Shown one piece after another: positions 8,236 to 17,734 of a stretch of DNA of 64,000 bases (within the stretch, counting starts at the first letter, position 1; each line of letters begins with the position of its first letter). The notes beneath the pieces were generated by a model. That model did no database searches. It was not told the DNA's origin and worked only from the letters and a program-made list of their open reading frames with translations. Origin of the DNA: CBDBIG01 sp965205845 [NCBI: bacterium] (lineage in GTDB: Bacteria; SAR324); assembly GCA_965205845.1 (NCBI GenBank), contig CBDBIG010000002.1, positions 434,001-498,000 of the forward strand, written 5' to 3'. The translations under genes and the position numbers were made by a program.

Positions 8236-9270
8236 ATGGCAACACCACAGGTAGCATCCATGCAATTGCTGCACAAAGGCAGCGTAAAAAACGTTTATCA
8301 AACCGATGAAGCCAACCGCCTTTGCTTTGCCTACACCGATGACTACTCGGTGTTTGATTGGGGTAAAATGCCCGATACCATTACGGGCAAAGGGAAAATA
8401 TTGGCTGAGATGGGCGAGTTTTTTTTTAAGCAAATCGAAGACATTGCCTGCTGGGAGCGTTTAGGCCTTACCGCTGATGATACCCTCACCCCCCACATTC
8501 CTATGGCACACCATATGGTTGAGCGCCAAGAAAACCGCCTGTTGGTAAAAAAGGTGCGTGTACCCCATATTTTTCCTAAACGGGTGGCGGGCCTGTTGGT
8601 GTATGACTACCAACAGGCAACCCAAGGTGAACGACGCTTAATTCCCCTTGAAGTACTGTTTCGCTTTGGCGTGCCCGCGGGGTCAAGCCTGCTAAAACGT
8701 CAAAGCTGGTACCCGTTTGCCATTGAAGAGGGAATTGAGTTTAGTCAGCCACTCATTGAGTTTTCAACCAAGTTAGAAAAAAAAGATCGCGTCATTTCTT
8801 ATCAGGAAGCCTCCTTGATTTTGCAAGATATTACTTTGTTGCAAGAGTTACATGCTAAAACCCGCGCCGTGGCCTTGTTTTTAAAAGCACTGCTCGCAGA
8901 GCAAGGTCTTAAACTGTGGGACGGCAAATTGGAATGGGGCTACATGAATGGTACGCTGCATCTGATCGACAGTATTGGCCCCGATGAGTTGCGCGTGTCT
9001 CAAGAGGGGGTGGTGTTTAGCAAGCAGTTTTTGCGCGATTTTTACCAAAACAGTGCCTGGGAAAGCGCAATTAACAAAGGCTTAGAACTTGCCCAACAGC
9101 GTGGTGAAGCCGACTGGGTCCACATTGTACAAAATGAGCTAGGTCAGCAACCACAACCCCTTTCAACCCCTTACCTTGAGGCTGCCGTTGCTTTGTACGC
9201 CGATTTTTATAGCATGGTGGTACAGGGAAAACCATCACGGCATTTTTTACAAGCAAAAGCCAAGCTCTAA
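8236..9270 (+). CDS. purC: Phosphoribosylaminoimidazole-succinocarboxamide synthase (SAICAR synthetase)
   Basis: PurC joins aspartate to CAIR with ATP in the eighth step of purine synthesis. The N-terminus has the family's GSVKNVY nucleotide loop, the YTDDYSVFDWGKMPDTITGKG region, and later the FRFGVPAGSSLLKR and LHLIDSIGPDELR segments. At 344 residues it belongs to the longer form rather than the roughly 240-residue form. It stands alone between two decayed regions. The ATG at 8236 fits the family N-terminus, although no Shine-Dalgarno is visible. Confidence 0.9.
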   Translation: MATPQVASMQLLHKGSVKNVYQTDEANRLCFAYTDDYSVFDWGKMPDTITGKGKILAEMGEFFFKQIEDIACWERLGLTADDTLTPHIPMAHHMVERQENRLLVKKVRVPHIFPKRVAGLLVYDYQQATQGERRLIPLEVLFRFGVPAGSSLLKRQSWYPFAIEEGIEFSQPLIEFSTKLEKKDRVISYQEASLILQDITLLQELHAKTRAVALFLKALLAEQGLKLWDGKLEWGYMNGTLHLIDSIGPDELRVSQEGVVFSKQFLRDFYQNSAWESAINKGLELAQQRGEADWVHIVQNELGQQPQPLSTPYLEAAVALYADFYSMVVQGKPSRHFLQAKAKL

Positions 9271-9504
9271 AAAATTTGCCCCGTCTCGGTTTTTTCCCGC
9301 TGTGCTTCACTACAAAACACCTTAATAAGCACCAACCAAAACTGGCAAAGTTGTTCTGGCTTTGGTTTAGCACAAACACCACATCGCCCACCCGTGACAC
9401 GCTGTTGGGGGGCGCAAAAGCGAATGTAGCCAAGCGATTTCATATCGAGTTGAAGGTGCTTTTTGGGCGACAACGCACACGCCGTATGCCCAAGGTGCTC
9501 AAAG

Positions 9505-9755
9505 GTGGTATTGACGGCAAATTGGTGAACCCCCTTTCGCGTGCTTAAATGCCACAAGGAGGCGTTTTTGCAGGGCTTGGAATGGGGGCTACGCGCGGGA
9601 GGTATTTGAAATACCTGCAAAAACGAGACCCCCAAACTTTTACCGACATCCAGCGTGCTCAGCGCTTTTATTGCCTGCACAAAATGTCTTTTAATCGCCT
9701 AACCCACGCGTTTGGCTCCTCAAGAAAAGCCCCGTCACGCAACCTGCAACCCTGA
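9505..9755 (+). pseudogene. Relic of a D12-class adenine-specific DNA methyltransferase (N-terminal half)
   Basis: One frame reads IDGKLVN, the next reads FRVLKCHKEAFLQGLEWGLRA, and a third reads YLKYLQKRDPQTFTDIQRAQRFYCLHKMSFNRLTHAFGSSRKAPSRNLQP. These match, in order, the segment of phage Dam methylases from the NDxDG(x)LVNFxxVL motif to the substrate-binding loop. Two frame changes are needed and the catalytic DPPY part is absent. That part exists in the relic at 3146-3330, as if one gene type decayed in two places. Confidence 0.6.
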
Positions 9756-9789
9756 AAAAGCCTTTAAGCAAGCCCACCATGCCCTAATA

Positions 9790-9881
9790 AAAAAGGAGGT
9801 AAGCGATTGATGGCAACTTTTTTTCCAAAAATGGACTACCTCGAACACACATCATTCGCTTTAGATACCACCACGCCTTAA
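9790..9881 (+). pseudogene. Truncated gene start with strong ribosome site
   Basis: AAAAAAGGAGGTAAGCGATTGATGGCAAC repeats the site at 3331. Here the frame runs 23 codons from 9810 (MATFFPKMDYLEHTSF...) before TAA. It overlaps the end of the convergent anti-sigma gene by four bases, so the original gene has been cut off. Confidence 0.4.
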
Positions 9882-10558
9882 CGGCGCGTGGAAACGGGAG
9901 TTTGCTTAAATGGCTGCGCATCCATAGGCAAGGCTGGCAGCTGCTTTTGCAATAAGCGCAACAAACGCTTCGTTTCTTCTACACTCAGTGGGCGCGTTTC
10001 CAGGTTGGCGATAGGGGTGGGTATGCGGGCTGGAGCTGCTTTGGTAGGGGATGTTTGTTTGCTGGTCTTTGCCAATGGGCTTATTCGCCGATTTGCTTGT
10101 TGGAGGGGGCTTTCGATTTGGGTGTTTGGTTCGGATTTTTTGGGCTTGTGAAGTGTTTGTTTGGCGGTCATTACCGGTTGAGCCGTGTTTCTCGATTGGG
10201 TTTTGGTAAAACCCCCCATGTTTTGAACCCACATGCCCGTTAAAAATACACCAAGCACCAAACTGGCTACCACGCCCGCTGCCAAAAAAGTTGTATACCA
10301 GCGTGTATGCCTTATGTGACGCTGCGTGCTTGCCTCGTAGCGCAGAGCTTGCGACATGCGCTGCCAAGAAAGGTGAGGGGTTTGAGACAAGGTTTCACGC
10401 TCCAAGGTTTGGTAAGATGCCAGCAAACGCTGCATGAAACCGCACTCTCGTTGGCATGAAGGACATTGCTGAATGTGTTTTGCCCAAGTCGCATTTTGTA
10501 ATGCCGGTGCTTGGCGTAGCAACAGTTGCTTTAATGTATCGGTTTTTGGACAACTCAT
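9878..10558 (-). CDS. Probable anti-sigma factor with zinc-finger-like N-terminus
   Basis: This 226-residue protein has an N-terminal HIQQCPSC (HxxxCxxC) motif, as in zinc-binding anti-sigma (ZAS) domains. One membrane helix follows at about residues 88-110 (FLAAGVVASLVLGVFLTGMWV), then a Pro/Lys/Thr-rich presumably periplasmic tail. Its ATG overlaps the sigma gene's stop as ATGA, the usual coupling for an ECF/anti-sigma pair. By inference it holds the sigma factor inactive at the membrane until an envelope signal arrives. The neighbouring HtrA-type protease is a natural candidate for signalling or degradation. Confidence 0.75.
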   Translation of the reverse strand: MSCPKTDTLKQLLLRQAPALQNATWAKHIQQCPSCQRECGFMQRLLASYQTLERETLSQTPHLSWQRMSQALRYEASTQRHIRHTRWYTTFLAAGVVASLVLGVFLTGMWVQNMGGFTKTQSRNTAQPVMTAKQTLHKPKKSEPNTQIESPLQQANRRISPLAKTSKQTSPTKAAPARIPTPIANLETRPLSVEETKRLLRLLQKQLPALPMDAQPFKQTPVSTRR

Positions 10559-11319
10559 CGCGTTGCTCTCTTTACATTTTTGTTTTTTTCCCTGGGTTTT
10601 TTCCCTGGGTGTGAGCCGCTTGCACGATGCACGGTATTTTGTTGCATGCTTTTGCGCATGATGGGTGCCAAAACATCTCGTAAGGCTGCCCGTGCATAGT
10701 ATAACCTCGATTTCACACTGCCCAATGGGGTTTCCATCATATGGGCAATATCTTGAATGGGCATTTCCTCAATATAATGCTGCGTTAGGGTAAAGCGGTG
10801 CATGGGGGAAAGGGTTTGCATGGCTTGATGGAGCATGTTTTTTTCTTGCCCTGCCAACAAAAAGCGCTCAGGGTTTTTCCCTCTATCCATCACCACCAAA
10901 GAGGTGGAGTCCTGCATGAATTTATGGTTGGTGGTAATTTGCCATTTGCGCTGGCGTTTAACCGTTTTAAAGGCCTCATTCATGGCAATGCGGTGTAGCC
11001 ATGTGGTAAACGCTGCCTTGCCCTTAAACTTTTTTAAGTGGCGGTGCACCTGCAAAAACACTTCTTGCACGGTATCCTCGGTTTGGGATGCTTCTTTAAC
11101 AATCGAAAAAACGATGCGACCCACACGCTCGCGATGACGCTTAAACAATACCTCAAAAGCCCAGGGCTGTTTTTTTAAATGCGCTTTGATCAATACTGCA
11201 TCGCTTAAACCTTCCTCAGCATCTTGGAATTGGGCGCAAGGGTTTGGGCTTGGTTGCAAAGCCGCTGCGCGGTCTTCGACAATCACGGCTTTGTCATTGT
11301 TTTTGCTTTTTTTACGCAT
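10555..11319 (-). CDS. ECF-type RNA polymerase sigma factor
   Basis: The 254-residue product has sigma region 2 (VGRIVFSIVKEASQTEDTVQEVFLQVHRHL, with FTTWLHRIAMNEAF) and region 4 (MPIQDIAHMMETPLGSVKSRLYYARAALRDVL), with no regions 1.1 or 3. I chose the ATG at 11319 (MRKKSKNNDK). The frame stays open to 11529, but those extra 70 residues are not sigma-like and would overlap the upstream gene. It is coupled by a 4-base overlap to the anti-sigma gene and lies downstream of the two protease genes and the che genes on the same strand. Confidence 0.87.
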   Translation of the reverse strand: MRKKSKNNDKAVIVEDRAAALQPSPNPCAQFQDAEEGLSDAVLIKAHLKKQPWAFEVLFKRHRERVGRIVFSIVKEASQTEDTVQEVFLQVHRHLKKFKGKAAFTTWLHRIAMNEAFKTVKRQRKWQITTNHKFMQDSTSLVVMDRGKNPERFLLAGQEKNMLHQAMQTLSPMHRFTLTQHYIEEMPIQDIAHMMETPLGSVKSRLYYARAALRDVLAPIMRKSMQQNTVHRASGSHPGKKPREKNKNVKRATR

Positions 11320-11497
11320 TATGAAATGTACACGCCTTGGATTTTTTGAGTGAATGAGGCTCAATGTAAGTAGGCACGTTGGCATGTGCCTAACAGTGGG
11401 TGTAAGAGCCTTATGCCAGCAAAAAGGTTCAATAAAAGCGGCAAAGAAGCCGTGATTGCACTCAAAAATGACGGTTAAAAGAACGTTGCAATCATTT

Positions 11498-13153
11498 TTA
11501 GTGCAACGGTGTTTGATAGCGTTTGGCAATCCGCAAATTGGCCTCCTCGATCTGGGTGGCGTTGAACACCATCTGGGTGCGTCCTTGCCCTGGCAATAAC
11601 TGAATAACGAGGGGCTTTTGCATATTGCTTCGATTTTGTGTGCTTAGCAGGTTTTTAAGTTGGTTTAAGTTGCGAATTTTTTCACCGTTTACCTTATCCA
11701 AAATGGAACCTTGTACATCTTCATACCCCTGATTGATAGGGTCTGCCAGCACCTGGCTAATAAATACCACCCGTTGTGATGGTTCACCTTGCTTGCGCAA
11801 ACTGTTTTGCAAAGCTTCAACCACCAAGCGTGAAGGGGCTTCCGTGCGCCAGTTTTTGCCCCATGCAGCAAAAAAATCAAAGCCCAACTCTTGAATCACC
11901 AAACCACCAAATAAGGCGTAGTGCGGTGCCCGACCCCATTTGGCAGGGTGTACGCGCAAAGCATCGGGGCTAAAACGGCTGCGTTTAAGGTGAATGTTCT
12001 GCTTTTTGCCGTTGCGCACAATTTCTGCAGGCAAACGGGTGCCTGCACGGTTGTTAAATAGCAAGGTGAAGACCACTTGCCCATAGATTTCGTGCTGTAT
12101 ATTGCCTTCTGCATCAATGGAATATCCGGCGAGTTTGCGTAAAATATCGCCTTTTTGCAACACCCTCGAGCCTGTGCCCGTTATGTGTACTTTGCGAATC
12201 AGTACGCCTCCGTTGCGCCCTGCCTTAAACCATGTACGCAAAGCGGGATGGCGAAAGGGTTGCCATGCAAACCCGCGCTGGGCAAACGTGTTTTGCAGCC
12301 CTCCCGCGGAATCGCTCTCTAAAAACAGGCGCAAAATGCGTGCACTTAAAACACGCAATTGGCCGTTGCTCTCGTGGATGGCCATGCCCACCATGCCATC
12401 CGCTCCCACCAGCATTTCACCATTGCCTAAGTGACGAAGGTTAATGCGTCCACGTAAAACGGGGAACTCAATTTGCCCCAACCCCACCGCACTGTTGCTC
12501 CAACCGTTGGTCTGCCCCTGGGCTTGTTCAAAACGGCCATCGGGTAGCCAGCGCGTTACCAAAAAGCGGTTATGTCGTAGGGAATCACGCAAGGGTAAAG
12601 GCCTTACCTGTTGCCAAAACGAGGCATCGTTTACCTGTAACAAGGCGAGGTTCACCTGTGGGTCAACCCGCACTACCTCAGCTGTGTAAGGCCTACCGTG
12701 ACCTTTTGGGTAAACCTGCAACAAGGTGGCGCGGCGGACCAGCAAGGCAGTGGTAATCAGCAGTTTGTTGGAGGCAACCACCGCAGAACCCCAACGGCGC
12801 CTGAGACGGCTTTTTTTCCAAGGCAAAAAGGGATCGTAACCTTGGGTTACCGCCAGTAGACCAACACTTGCCCGTTGCAAGCGCTTTAGCATGGCGGGGC
12901 TCGGGTTTTGGATGTCGCTTTTTGCTTGGGCGTAGACGACGCTGGTGAAGCACAGACTTAACAGCATAAAACACGCTATGGCAACCCATTGGCATTGCCC
13001 AACCATAACGTCCAAAACCCATGGGGCGGGTTGCTTAACCCTTGCTTGCTTGCTTTTTGCTTGTATCATGGGGTGCTTATTGGTGAATGGCATGGATTTT
13101 ATTGCTATCGATTTTGGGTAGCGGTTTGTGCAATGGCGATGATGGATTGGCAT
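11498..13153 (-). CDS. HtrA-like secreted protein with apparently inactive protease domain
   Basis: This 551-residue protein has a signal sequence ending near VVYAQA (residues 50-76). Its trypsin-like fold can be aligned with the neighbouring HtrA gene. The catalytic His motif is replaced (LLITTALLV where TNAHVV is expected) and the Ser motif is replaced (GADGMVGMAI instead of GNSGGPV). PDZ-like segments follow (GSRVLQKGDILRKLAGYSI and QGSILDKVNGEKI). By inference it is a pseudoprotease that binds rather than cuts. It begins 10 bases after the active paralogue. The start is uncertain; ATGs at 13093 and 13069 are also possible. Confidence 0.75.
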   Translation of the reverse strand: MPIHHRHCTNRYPKSIAIKSMPFTNKHPMIQAKSKQARVKQPAPWVLDVMVGQCQWVAIACFMLLSLCFTSVVYAQAKSDIQNPSPAMLKRLQRASVGLLAVTQGYDPFLPWKKSRLRRRWGSAVVASNKLLITTALLVRRATLLQVYPKGHGRPYTAEVVRVDPQVNLALLQVNDASFWQQVRPLPLRDSLRHNRFLVTRWLPDGRFEQAQGQTNGWSNSAVGLGQIEFPVLRGRINLRHLGNGEMLVGADGMVGMAIHESNGQLRVLSARILRLFLESDSAGGLQNTFAQRGFAWQPFRHPALRTWFKAGRNGGVLIRKVHITGTGSRVLQKGDILRKLAGYSIDAEGNIQHEIYGQVVFTLLFNNRAGTRLPAEIVRNGKKQNIHLKRSRFSPDALRVHPAKWGRAPHYALFGGLVIQELGFDFFAAWGKNWRTEAPSRLVVEALQNSLRKQGEPSQRVVFISQVLADPINQGYEDVQGSILDKVNGEKIRNLNQLKNLLSTQNRSNMQKPLVIQLLPGQGRTQMVFNATQIEEANLRIAKRYQTPLH

Positions 13154-13163
13154 TTAGCAGTGG

Positions 13164-14798
13164 TTATGGATTGGCATTGGGCGGTGGGGGTGTAATGCTT
13201 GGCAAACGCATTTGGGGGGCTTTGGCAGACGGATCTTGTTGTTGAAACTTTTTGCGCAGCTTCGATGGTGTGATGGCCGTTTGAAGGGCTCCATAAGTTT
13301 GCAAAATATGGATATGGGCCTCTCGGGCTGCTTGAACGTTGAGCACCACCGTGCGCCCTCCGGGCTCTAATTCAAAAATGTGGAACCCATTGATGGGTGT
13401 TTCGAGGGCAGCGGCCAGTCGTTCTAAACTGTTGATTTCAACGTTGTTTACCTTGATAACCGCATGGTTTTGCATGCTTTGGTAGGCTTGGTTAAGGGGG
13501 TGCAGCAAAATTTGGCGCAAAACAATGGTGGTATGAGGGGGAGGACTCCCAGCCTCCTCGGCCAAGCGGTGAAAATAGCGATAGGTGAAGTAAGCGGGGG
13601 TGTTGCCTGTGCGTTCAAAGCTCCGCATTACATCCCAATTAAGAGGCATAAATACCAAGCCGCTGTATATCAAATGGGGTAAGGGTTTGTCGTAAAAATA
13701 GCGCATTTGCACCGCGTACAACCATGCGCTTAAGGAAATTTTTACTTCTTGCGCTTTGCCTTCACGTAGCAAGCTTAAGCGCACGGTTTCGCCCACTTGC
13801 TTTTCTTCAACAATTTGCTCGAAGGGGATGCGATGCCCTAGATACAAAATTGAGCCATTTGCACTGATGGGATGGTTGTCAATGGCCAGCAGGACATCTT
13901 TTTCTTGCACATGGTTTTCAGCAGACGACTTGGGCAAAACCTGTTCAACCATCACGCCACCGCCCTTTTCTTCTAGACCTAAAAATCTGCGCTGCGTGGG
14001 ATTAAGCAGGCTGCTGGTGCGTAAGCCTAGCTCGGGGACTCCATCGTATTTCCCATCTTTTGCATCTTTTAACAACCGTTGTACCAGTTGTACAGGGATA
14101 AAAAAGCCCACATCGTTTAAGGAGGTATTAACCTGGAACGCCACCCCGATTACCTTGCCATTTTGAACCACAGGTCCCCCGCTGTTCCCCGGGTTAATGG
14201 CTGAGTCTGTTTGGACCGCCAAGTGCTGATCTGACCCTGAATGGACGTAGGTAACAAACTCTACCCGCGATACCACCCCCTCGGTTCGTGAAATACTACT
14301 GCCCCCAGCAGGAAATCCATAGGTGCGTACATGGCTGCGTAGGCTGGGCAAACTGCCAAGGGTCAAAGGCTTGGTTCCTTGGGCAAACGCTTTTTTATCC
14401 AGTGGTTCGACCAGTGCCAAATCGCTGTCGTGAGCCACAAAAGCCACTTTCCCAGGGTATAAGCGCTCTTGCCCGTGGCGGCGCAACAAAATATGGCGCG
14501 CATTGCTTACCACATGGGCATTGGTTACCACCCAACCCCCTTGTACCAAAAAACCAGAGCCCGTCACTTGGCTGGGGCGACTTGCAGACCAAGGGGCGAG
14601 CACACTAAACGATTGCTTGGTGACTTTAAGGGATACGACCGCGGCTTCAATATCCTCATCGTTTGTCGGCCCTGTAAAGGTTTTCGAGGCAGAAGTCGTG
14701 AAATTTTTGGCAGCCTCCCATGCATTACAGCTGGAACCAAGCAGCAACAAACTGGCAAGCAGGCACAATTTTAAGGGTTTCAAGAAATTTTTTATCAT
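13164..14798 (-). CDS. HtrA/DegP-type serine protease with PDZ region, probable lipoprotein
   Basis: The 544-residue product has an export signal with a possible lipobox (LLLLGSSC). Its trypsin-like domain has an intact triad: His95 in VVTNAHVV, Asp126 in DSDLALV and Ser206 in NPGNSGGPV. PDZ-like segments follow (PKSSAENHVQEKDVLLAIDNHPI and HAVIKVNNVEINSLERL). It should degrade or sense misfolded envelope proteins. Its ATG overlaps the cheB stop (TAATG), so it is translationally coupled to the chemosensory genes. The degenerate paralogue follows after 10 bases. Confidence 0.88.
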   Translation of the reverse strand: MIKNFLKPLKLCLLASLLLLGSSCNAWEAAKNFTTSASKTFTGPTNDEDIEAAVVSLKVTKQSFSVLAPWSASRPSQVTGSGFLVQGGWVVTNAHVVSNARHILLRRHGQERLYPGKVAFVAHDSDLALVEPLDKKAFAQGTKPLTLGSLPSLRSHVRTYGFPAGGSSISRTEGVVSRVEFVTYVHSGSDQHLAVQTDSAINPGNSGGPVVQNGKVIGVAFQVNTSLNDVGFFIPVQLVQRLLKDAKDGKYDGVPELGLRTSSLLNPTQRRFLGLEEKGGGVMVEQVLPKSSAENHVQEKDVLLAIDNHPISANGSILYLGHRIPFEQIVEEKQVGETVRLSLLREGKAQEVKISLSAWLYAVQMRYFYDKPLPHLIYSGLVFMPLNWDVMRSFERTGNTPAYFTYRYFHRLAEEAGSPPPHTTIVLRQILLHPLNQAYQSMQNHAVIKVNNVEINSLERLAAALETPINGFHIFELEPGGRTVVLNVQAAREAHIHILQTYGALQTAITPSKLRKKFQQQDPSAKAPQMRLPSITPPPPNANP

Positions 14799-15865
14799 TA
14801 TTCAATCCATTGCATAATGGTATGCGCTATGTGATCAAGATCCGTAACAACTTCTGCTGCATCGAGTTGAATGGCCGATTGTGGCATGCCCGTAGCGACC
14901 GAGGACTGAATGCTTTGGACCACGGTGCGTGCACCCCATTTGCGTAGTTTTAACAACCCTTGCGCACCGTCTGACCCCATACCCGTCATGATAAGGCCAA
15001 TGCAAGGCGCAGCGCAGTACTTCACAATCGAGTCAAAAAGCACATCCACCGCAGGGCGTTGATGATGTACCTTGGGCCCATCTTCGACATTGACTGAATA
15101 CCCGTCGCCGACGGATTTACTCAAGGTCATATGCTTGCTGCCTTGGGCTACAATTGCCAAACCATGACGCAACTTCATCCCCTGAATGGCTTCTTTAACC
15201 TCAAAGGAGCATACGCTGTTTAAGCGCTTGGCATAGGCATGGGTAAAGCCTTCGGGCATGTGCTGCACAACTAAAATAGGGGGTACATTGGCAGGTAGGG
15301 ATCTCAATACGCGCTCAATGGCAACCGTGCCTCCCGTACTGGCACCTATGGCAATAATAGGCTGTTCGCCACTTTGTACTTCGGGCGGATTAAGCACGTA
15401 GACTTCGGGTGGCGGTTTCGCATGGTGAGTGTGTACTACTTGTTGGCGCATAGCCGAAATTTGCACTTTTGAGGCAGCTTTTACTTTTTTGATCAGCTCG
15501 CGCGACAACAAATTCCAGTCATCGGCGTGGTTGGGTTTGGGGACAATATCAATGGCACCCAAAGAAAATGCCTCAATGGCAATGGCACCCCCTTTAGGGG
15601 AATATGCAGAGCAAACTACCACAGGCACGGGGTGTAAATGCATGAGCCCATTCAAAAATGTTAAGCCATCCATCTTTGGCATCATCAAATCAAGCGTCAT
15701 CACATCGGGGTTTAATTGTTCAATTTTATCGCTCGCCTCAAAAGCGTCGGAGGCCTGCCCAACCACCTCAATCTCGCTATCACGATTCAGGGCACTGGTT
15801 AGTGCCCAACGGGCCACTTTCGAGTCGTCCACCACCAGCACACGGATTTTTTCTGTTTCACTCAT
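14798..15865 (-). CDS. cheB: Chemotaxis response regulator protein-glutamate methylesterase
   Basis: CheB removes methyl groups from chemoreceptors when phosphorylated by CheA. The receiver domain (residues 1-125) has DD at 13-14, the phospho-acceptor Asp59 in TLDLMMP, and Lys110. The methylesterase domain has Ser176 in IGASTGG, His202 in QHMPEGF, and a later Asp in MTGMGSDGAQG. The 355-residue length is normal. A clear AAGGAAGGA ribosome site precedes the ATG. It lies 87 bases after cheR and overlaps the protease start by one base. Confidence 0.96.
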   Translation of the reverse strand: MSETEKIRVLVVDDSKVARWALTSALNRDSEIEVVGQASDAFEASDKIEQLNPDVMTLDLMMPKMDGLTFLNGLMHLHPVPVVVCSAYSPKGGAIAIEAFSLGAIDIVPKPNHADDWNLLSRELIKKVKAASKVQISAMRQQVVHTHHAKPPPEVYVLNPPEVQSGEQPIIAIGASTGGTVAIERVLRSLPANVPPILVVQHMPEGFTHAYAKRLNSVCSFEVKEAIQGMKLRHGLAIVAQGSKHMTLSKSVGDGYSVNVEDGPKVHHQRPAVDVLFDSIVKYCAAPCIGLIMTGMGSDGAQGLLKLRKWGARTVVQSIQSSVATGMPQSAIQLDAAEVVTDLDHIAHTIMQWIE

Positions 15866-15952
15866 ACCCGTCCTTCCTTATACAAGCATAAAACACGGCT
15901 TGAATTAATAGAGATGGTCTTCAAGGATATCACTCAGGTATCGTAAGCGTTT

Positions 15953-16783
15953 TTAAGAAGGTTTAAGAACAAATACCGAAGGTGCCACAGACTTCCATGT
16001 CTTGCGCAATTCGTAGGCAATGTTTTCTGACAACCCCAAAAACAACGTACCTTTTGCGGCAATCATTTTACCAATTCCTTGTAGCACTTGAATACGCGTT
16101 TTTTGATCGAAGTAGATCATTACATTGCGGCAAAATACCACATCCAACACCGCCTCGATGGGAAATGGCGGGGTAGCCAAATTGATTTGGCGAAAGTGCA
16201 TGTTTTTGCGCAAAATGGGCTTTGCGAGCACAAACCCAGACGCATCATCTTGCCCTTCTTGAAAATATCGGTGCAATAGGTTGCGGGGAATGTTTTTGGT
16301 TTTCGACAGATTATACACCCCTCTTTGCGCCATTTTCAGCATTTCGGTTGAAATATCGGAAGCATAAATGGTAAGGTCAAAGCCCTTGGGCAGATGCTCT
16401 CTTGCTAGCATGGCAATGGTATATGGCTCCTCGCCAGAGGCGGCAGCGGCGCACCATAGGTTGGCACTTTGTCGTTTATCTTTTTCCCAGCGCTGGAAAA
16501 TGGTTTTGAGAAGGTTGAAGTGTTCGGGCTCGCGAAAGAACTGGGTGACATTGGTGGAGATGCGGTTGATCATGTTCACCATCTCTTCGCCCCCGGGGTC
16601 CTCCAGCAACAGCTGGTAATACGCACCGTAATCTCCTCCCATACCCAATTCACGCACCCTCGACTGCAGCCTTGAGGAAACCATGGCACGCTTGTACTCG
16701 GTAAGATGAATGCCAGACACCTGGTAGATGAGCTTGCGAAATTGGTGAAATACCACCTCATCCATGAAAATACCGCTGTCCAT
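15953..16783 (-). CDS. cheR: Chemotaxis protein methyltransferase
   Basis: CheR methylates receptor glutamates with S-adenosylmethionine. The N-terminal helical domain (FHQFRKLIYQVSGIHLTEYKRAMVSSRLQSRVREL) precedes the NVTQFFREPEHF motif, the SAM-binding CAAAASGEEPYTIAM, and the DVVFCRNVMIYFD motif. Length is 276 residues, as usual. The start MDSGIFMDEVVF fits the family. It is third in the che cluster, 264 bases after cheW, with no gene in that gap. Confidence 0.96.
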   Translation of the reverse strand: MDSGIFMDEVVFHQFRKLIYQVSGIHLTEYKRAMVSSRLQSRVRELGMGGDYGAYYQLLLEDPGGEEMVNMINRISTNVTQFFREPEHFNLLKTIFQRWEKDKRQSANLWCAAAASGEEPYTIAMLAREHLPKGFDLTIYASDISTEMLKMAQRGVYNLSKTKNIPRNLLHRYFQEGQDDASGFVLAKPILRKNMHFRQINLATPPFPIEAVLDVVFCRNVMIYFDQKTRIQVLQGIGKMIAAKGTLFLGLSENIAYELRKTWKSVAPSVFVLKPS

Positions 16784-17047
16784 AACAGGGATACCTCGGT
16801 TACGTGGAGAGAGGGTGTATTTTGAGCGTTAGGAGGATCGGATGGGTGTGTCGAGCGCCAATAAGTAAATCGAAAAACAAGCACAGCTCGGAGTTGGGGT
16901 GCCCCCAACCCAAAGAAACACCGTGGTGTTTTCAAAAATGCGCCAAAACACCGCAATGATCCATGCTCCGCGCCGCGCCTGCTGCACAGCCCACCTTAAC
17001 TCTACCTGAAAAACATACCCAGCAAACGTTGCAGATGCTATGCATGG

Positions 17048-17572
17048 CTATGCGGGTTTTGTTTTGGTAATGATGTCGACTTCTTTGGTGCTAAAGATTT
17101 TTTCGGCCCTTAACAAAAAGCGCATTTTGCCCTGTGTTACGGCCACACACGCGATAAAGTCCGTGTCGACCGCAGTCCCAAAATTGGGAGGGTTATCTAA
17201 GTGGTCTTCTTCCACGGATAATACTTCGCCCACTTCTTCGACCATAATGCCAATTTCAGACACAGAACGCCCTTCAGCCTCCCATTCAATCACCACAATG
17301 CATGTGCGCGGTGTAACCGTGGTTGCCTCATATCCAAATTTCACCCGCATATCGATGACAGGAATAATCCGCCCCCGGAGGTTGATTACACCACGCAAAA
17401 ATTTGGGTGCGCCCGGCACACCGGTTAAAGGCAACATGCCAATAATTTCTTGCACATGCAAGATAGAGAGGGCGAACTCTTCGTCGGTCATGGTGAAGGT
17501 GAGGTATTTTCCAACCAATTGAGAAAAATCAACGGTTTGACCTCTAGCAGAGACTGCTTGTATTTCGCTCAT
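17048..17572 (-). CDS. cheW: Chemotaxis coupling protein
   Basis: CheW links receptors to CheA in signalling arrays. The 174-residue protein contains the conserved core GKYLTFTMTDEEFALSILHVQEIIGM, the signature FLRGVINLRGRIIPVIDMRVKFG, and GIMVEEVGEVL. A 30-residue tail follows the core. It lies 162 bases after cheA on the same strand. No receptor (MCP) gene is present in the window, so the receptors must be elsewhere. Confidence 0.95.
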   Translation of the reverse strand: MSEIQAVSARGQTVDFSQLVGKYLTFTMTDEEFALSILHVQEIIGMLPLTGVPGAPKFLRGVINLRGRIIPVIDMRVKFGYEATTVTPRTCIVVIEWEAEGRSVSEIGIMVEEVGEVLSVEEDHLDNPPNFGTAVDTDFIACVAVTQGKMRFLLRAEKIFSTKEVDIITKTKPA

Positions 17573-17734
17573 AACGCCATTGCCTGTATAAATAATTGCC
17601 TGTAATAAACATGAGCCACTTTATTGATTATTAGGCCATGTTACCGAGCATACCACGCCCCGCACTAAAAAAATGCATCAAAAAAACACCGCCACGGTTT
17701 TACCTAGCACCCTTGGCTAAGGATGCTAACGGTT

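Noticed and set aside
9267-9680. 137-codon minus-strand frame downstream of purC
   Set aside because: The plus strand of the same stretch carries the dam relic, and the minus frame has no recognisable features.
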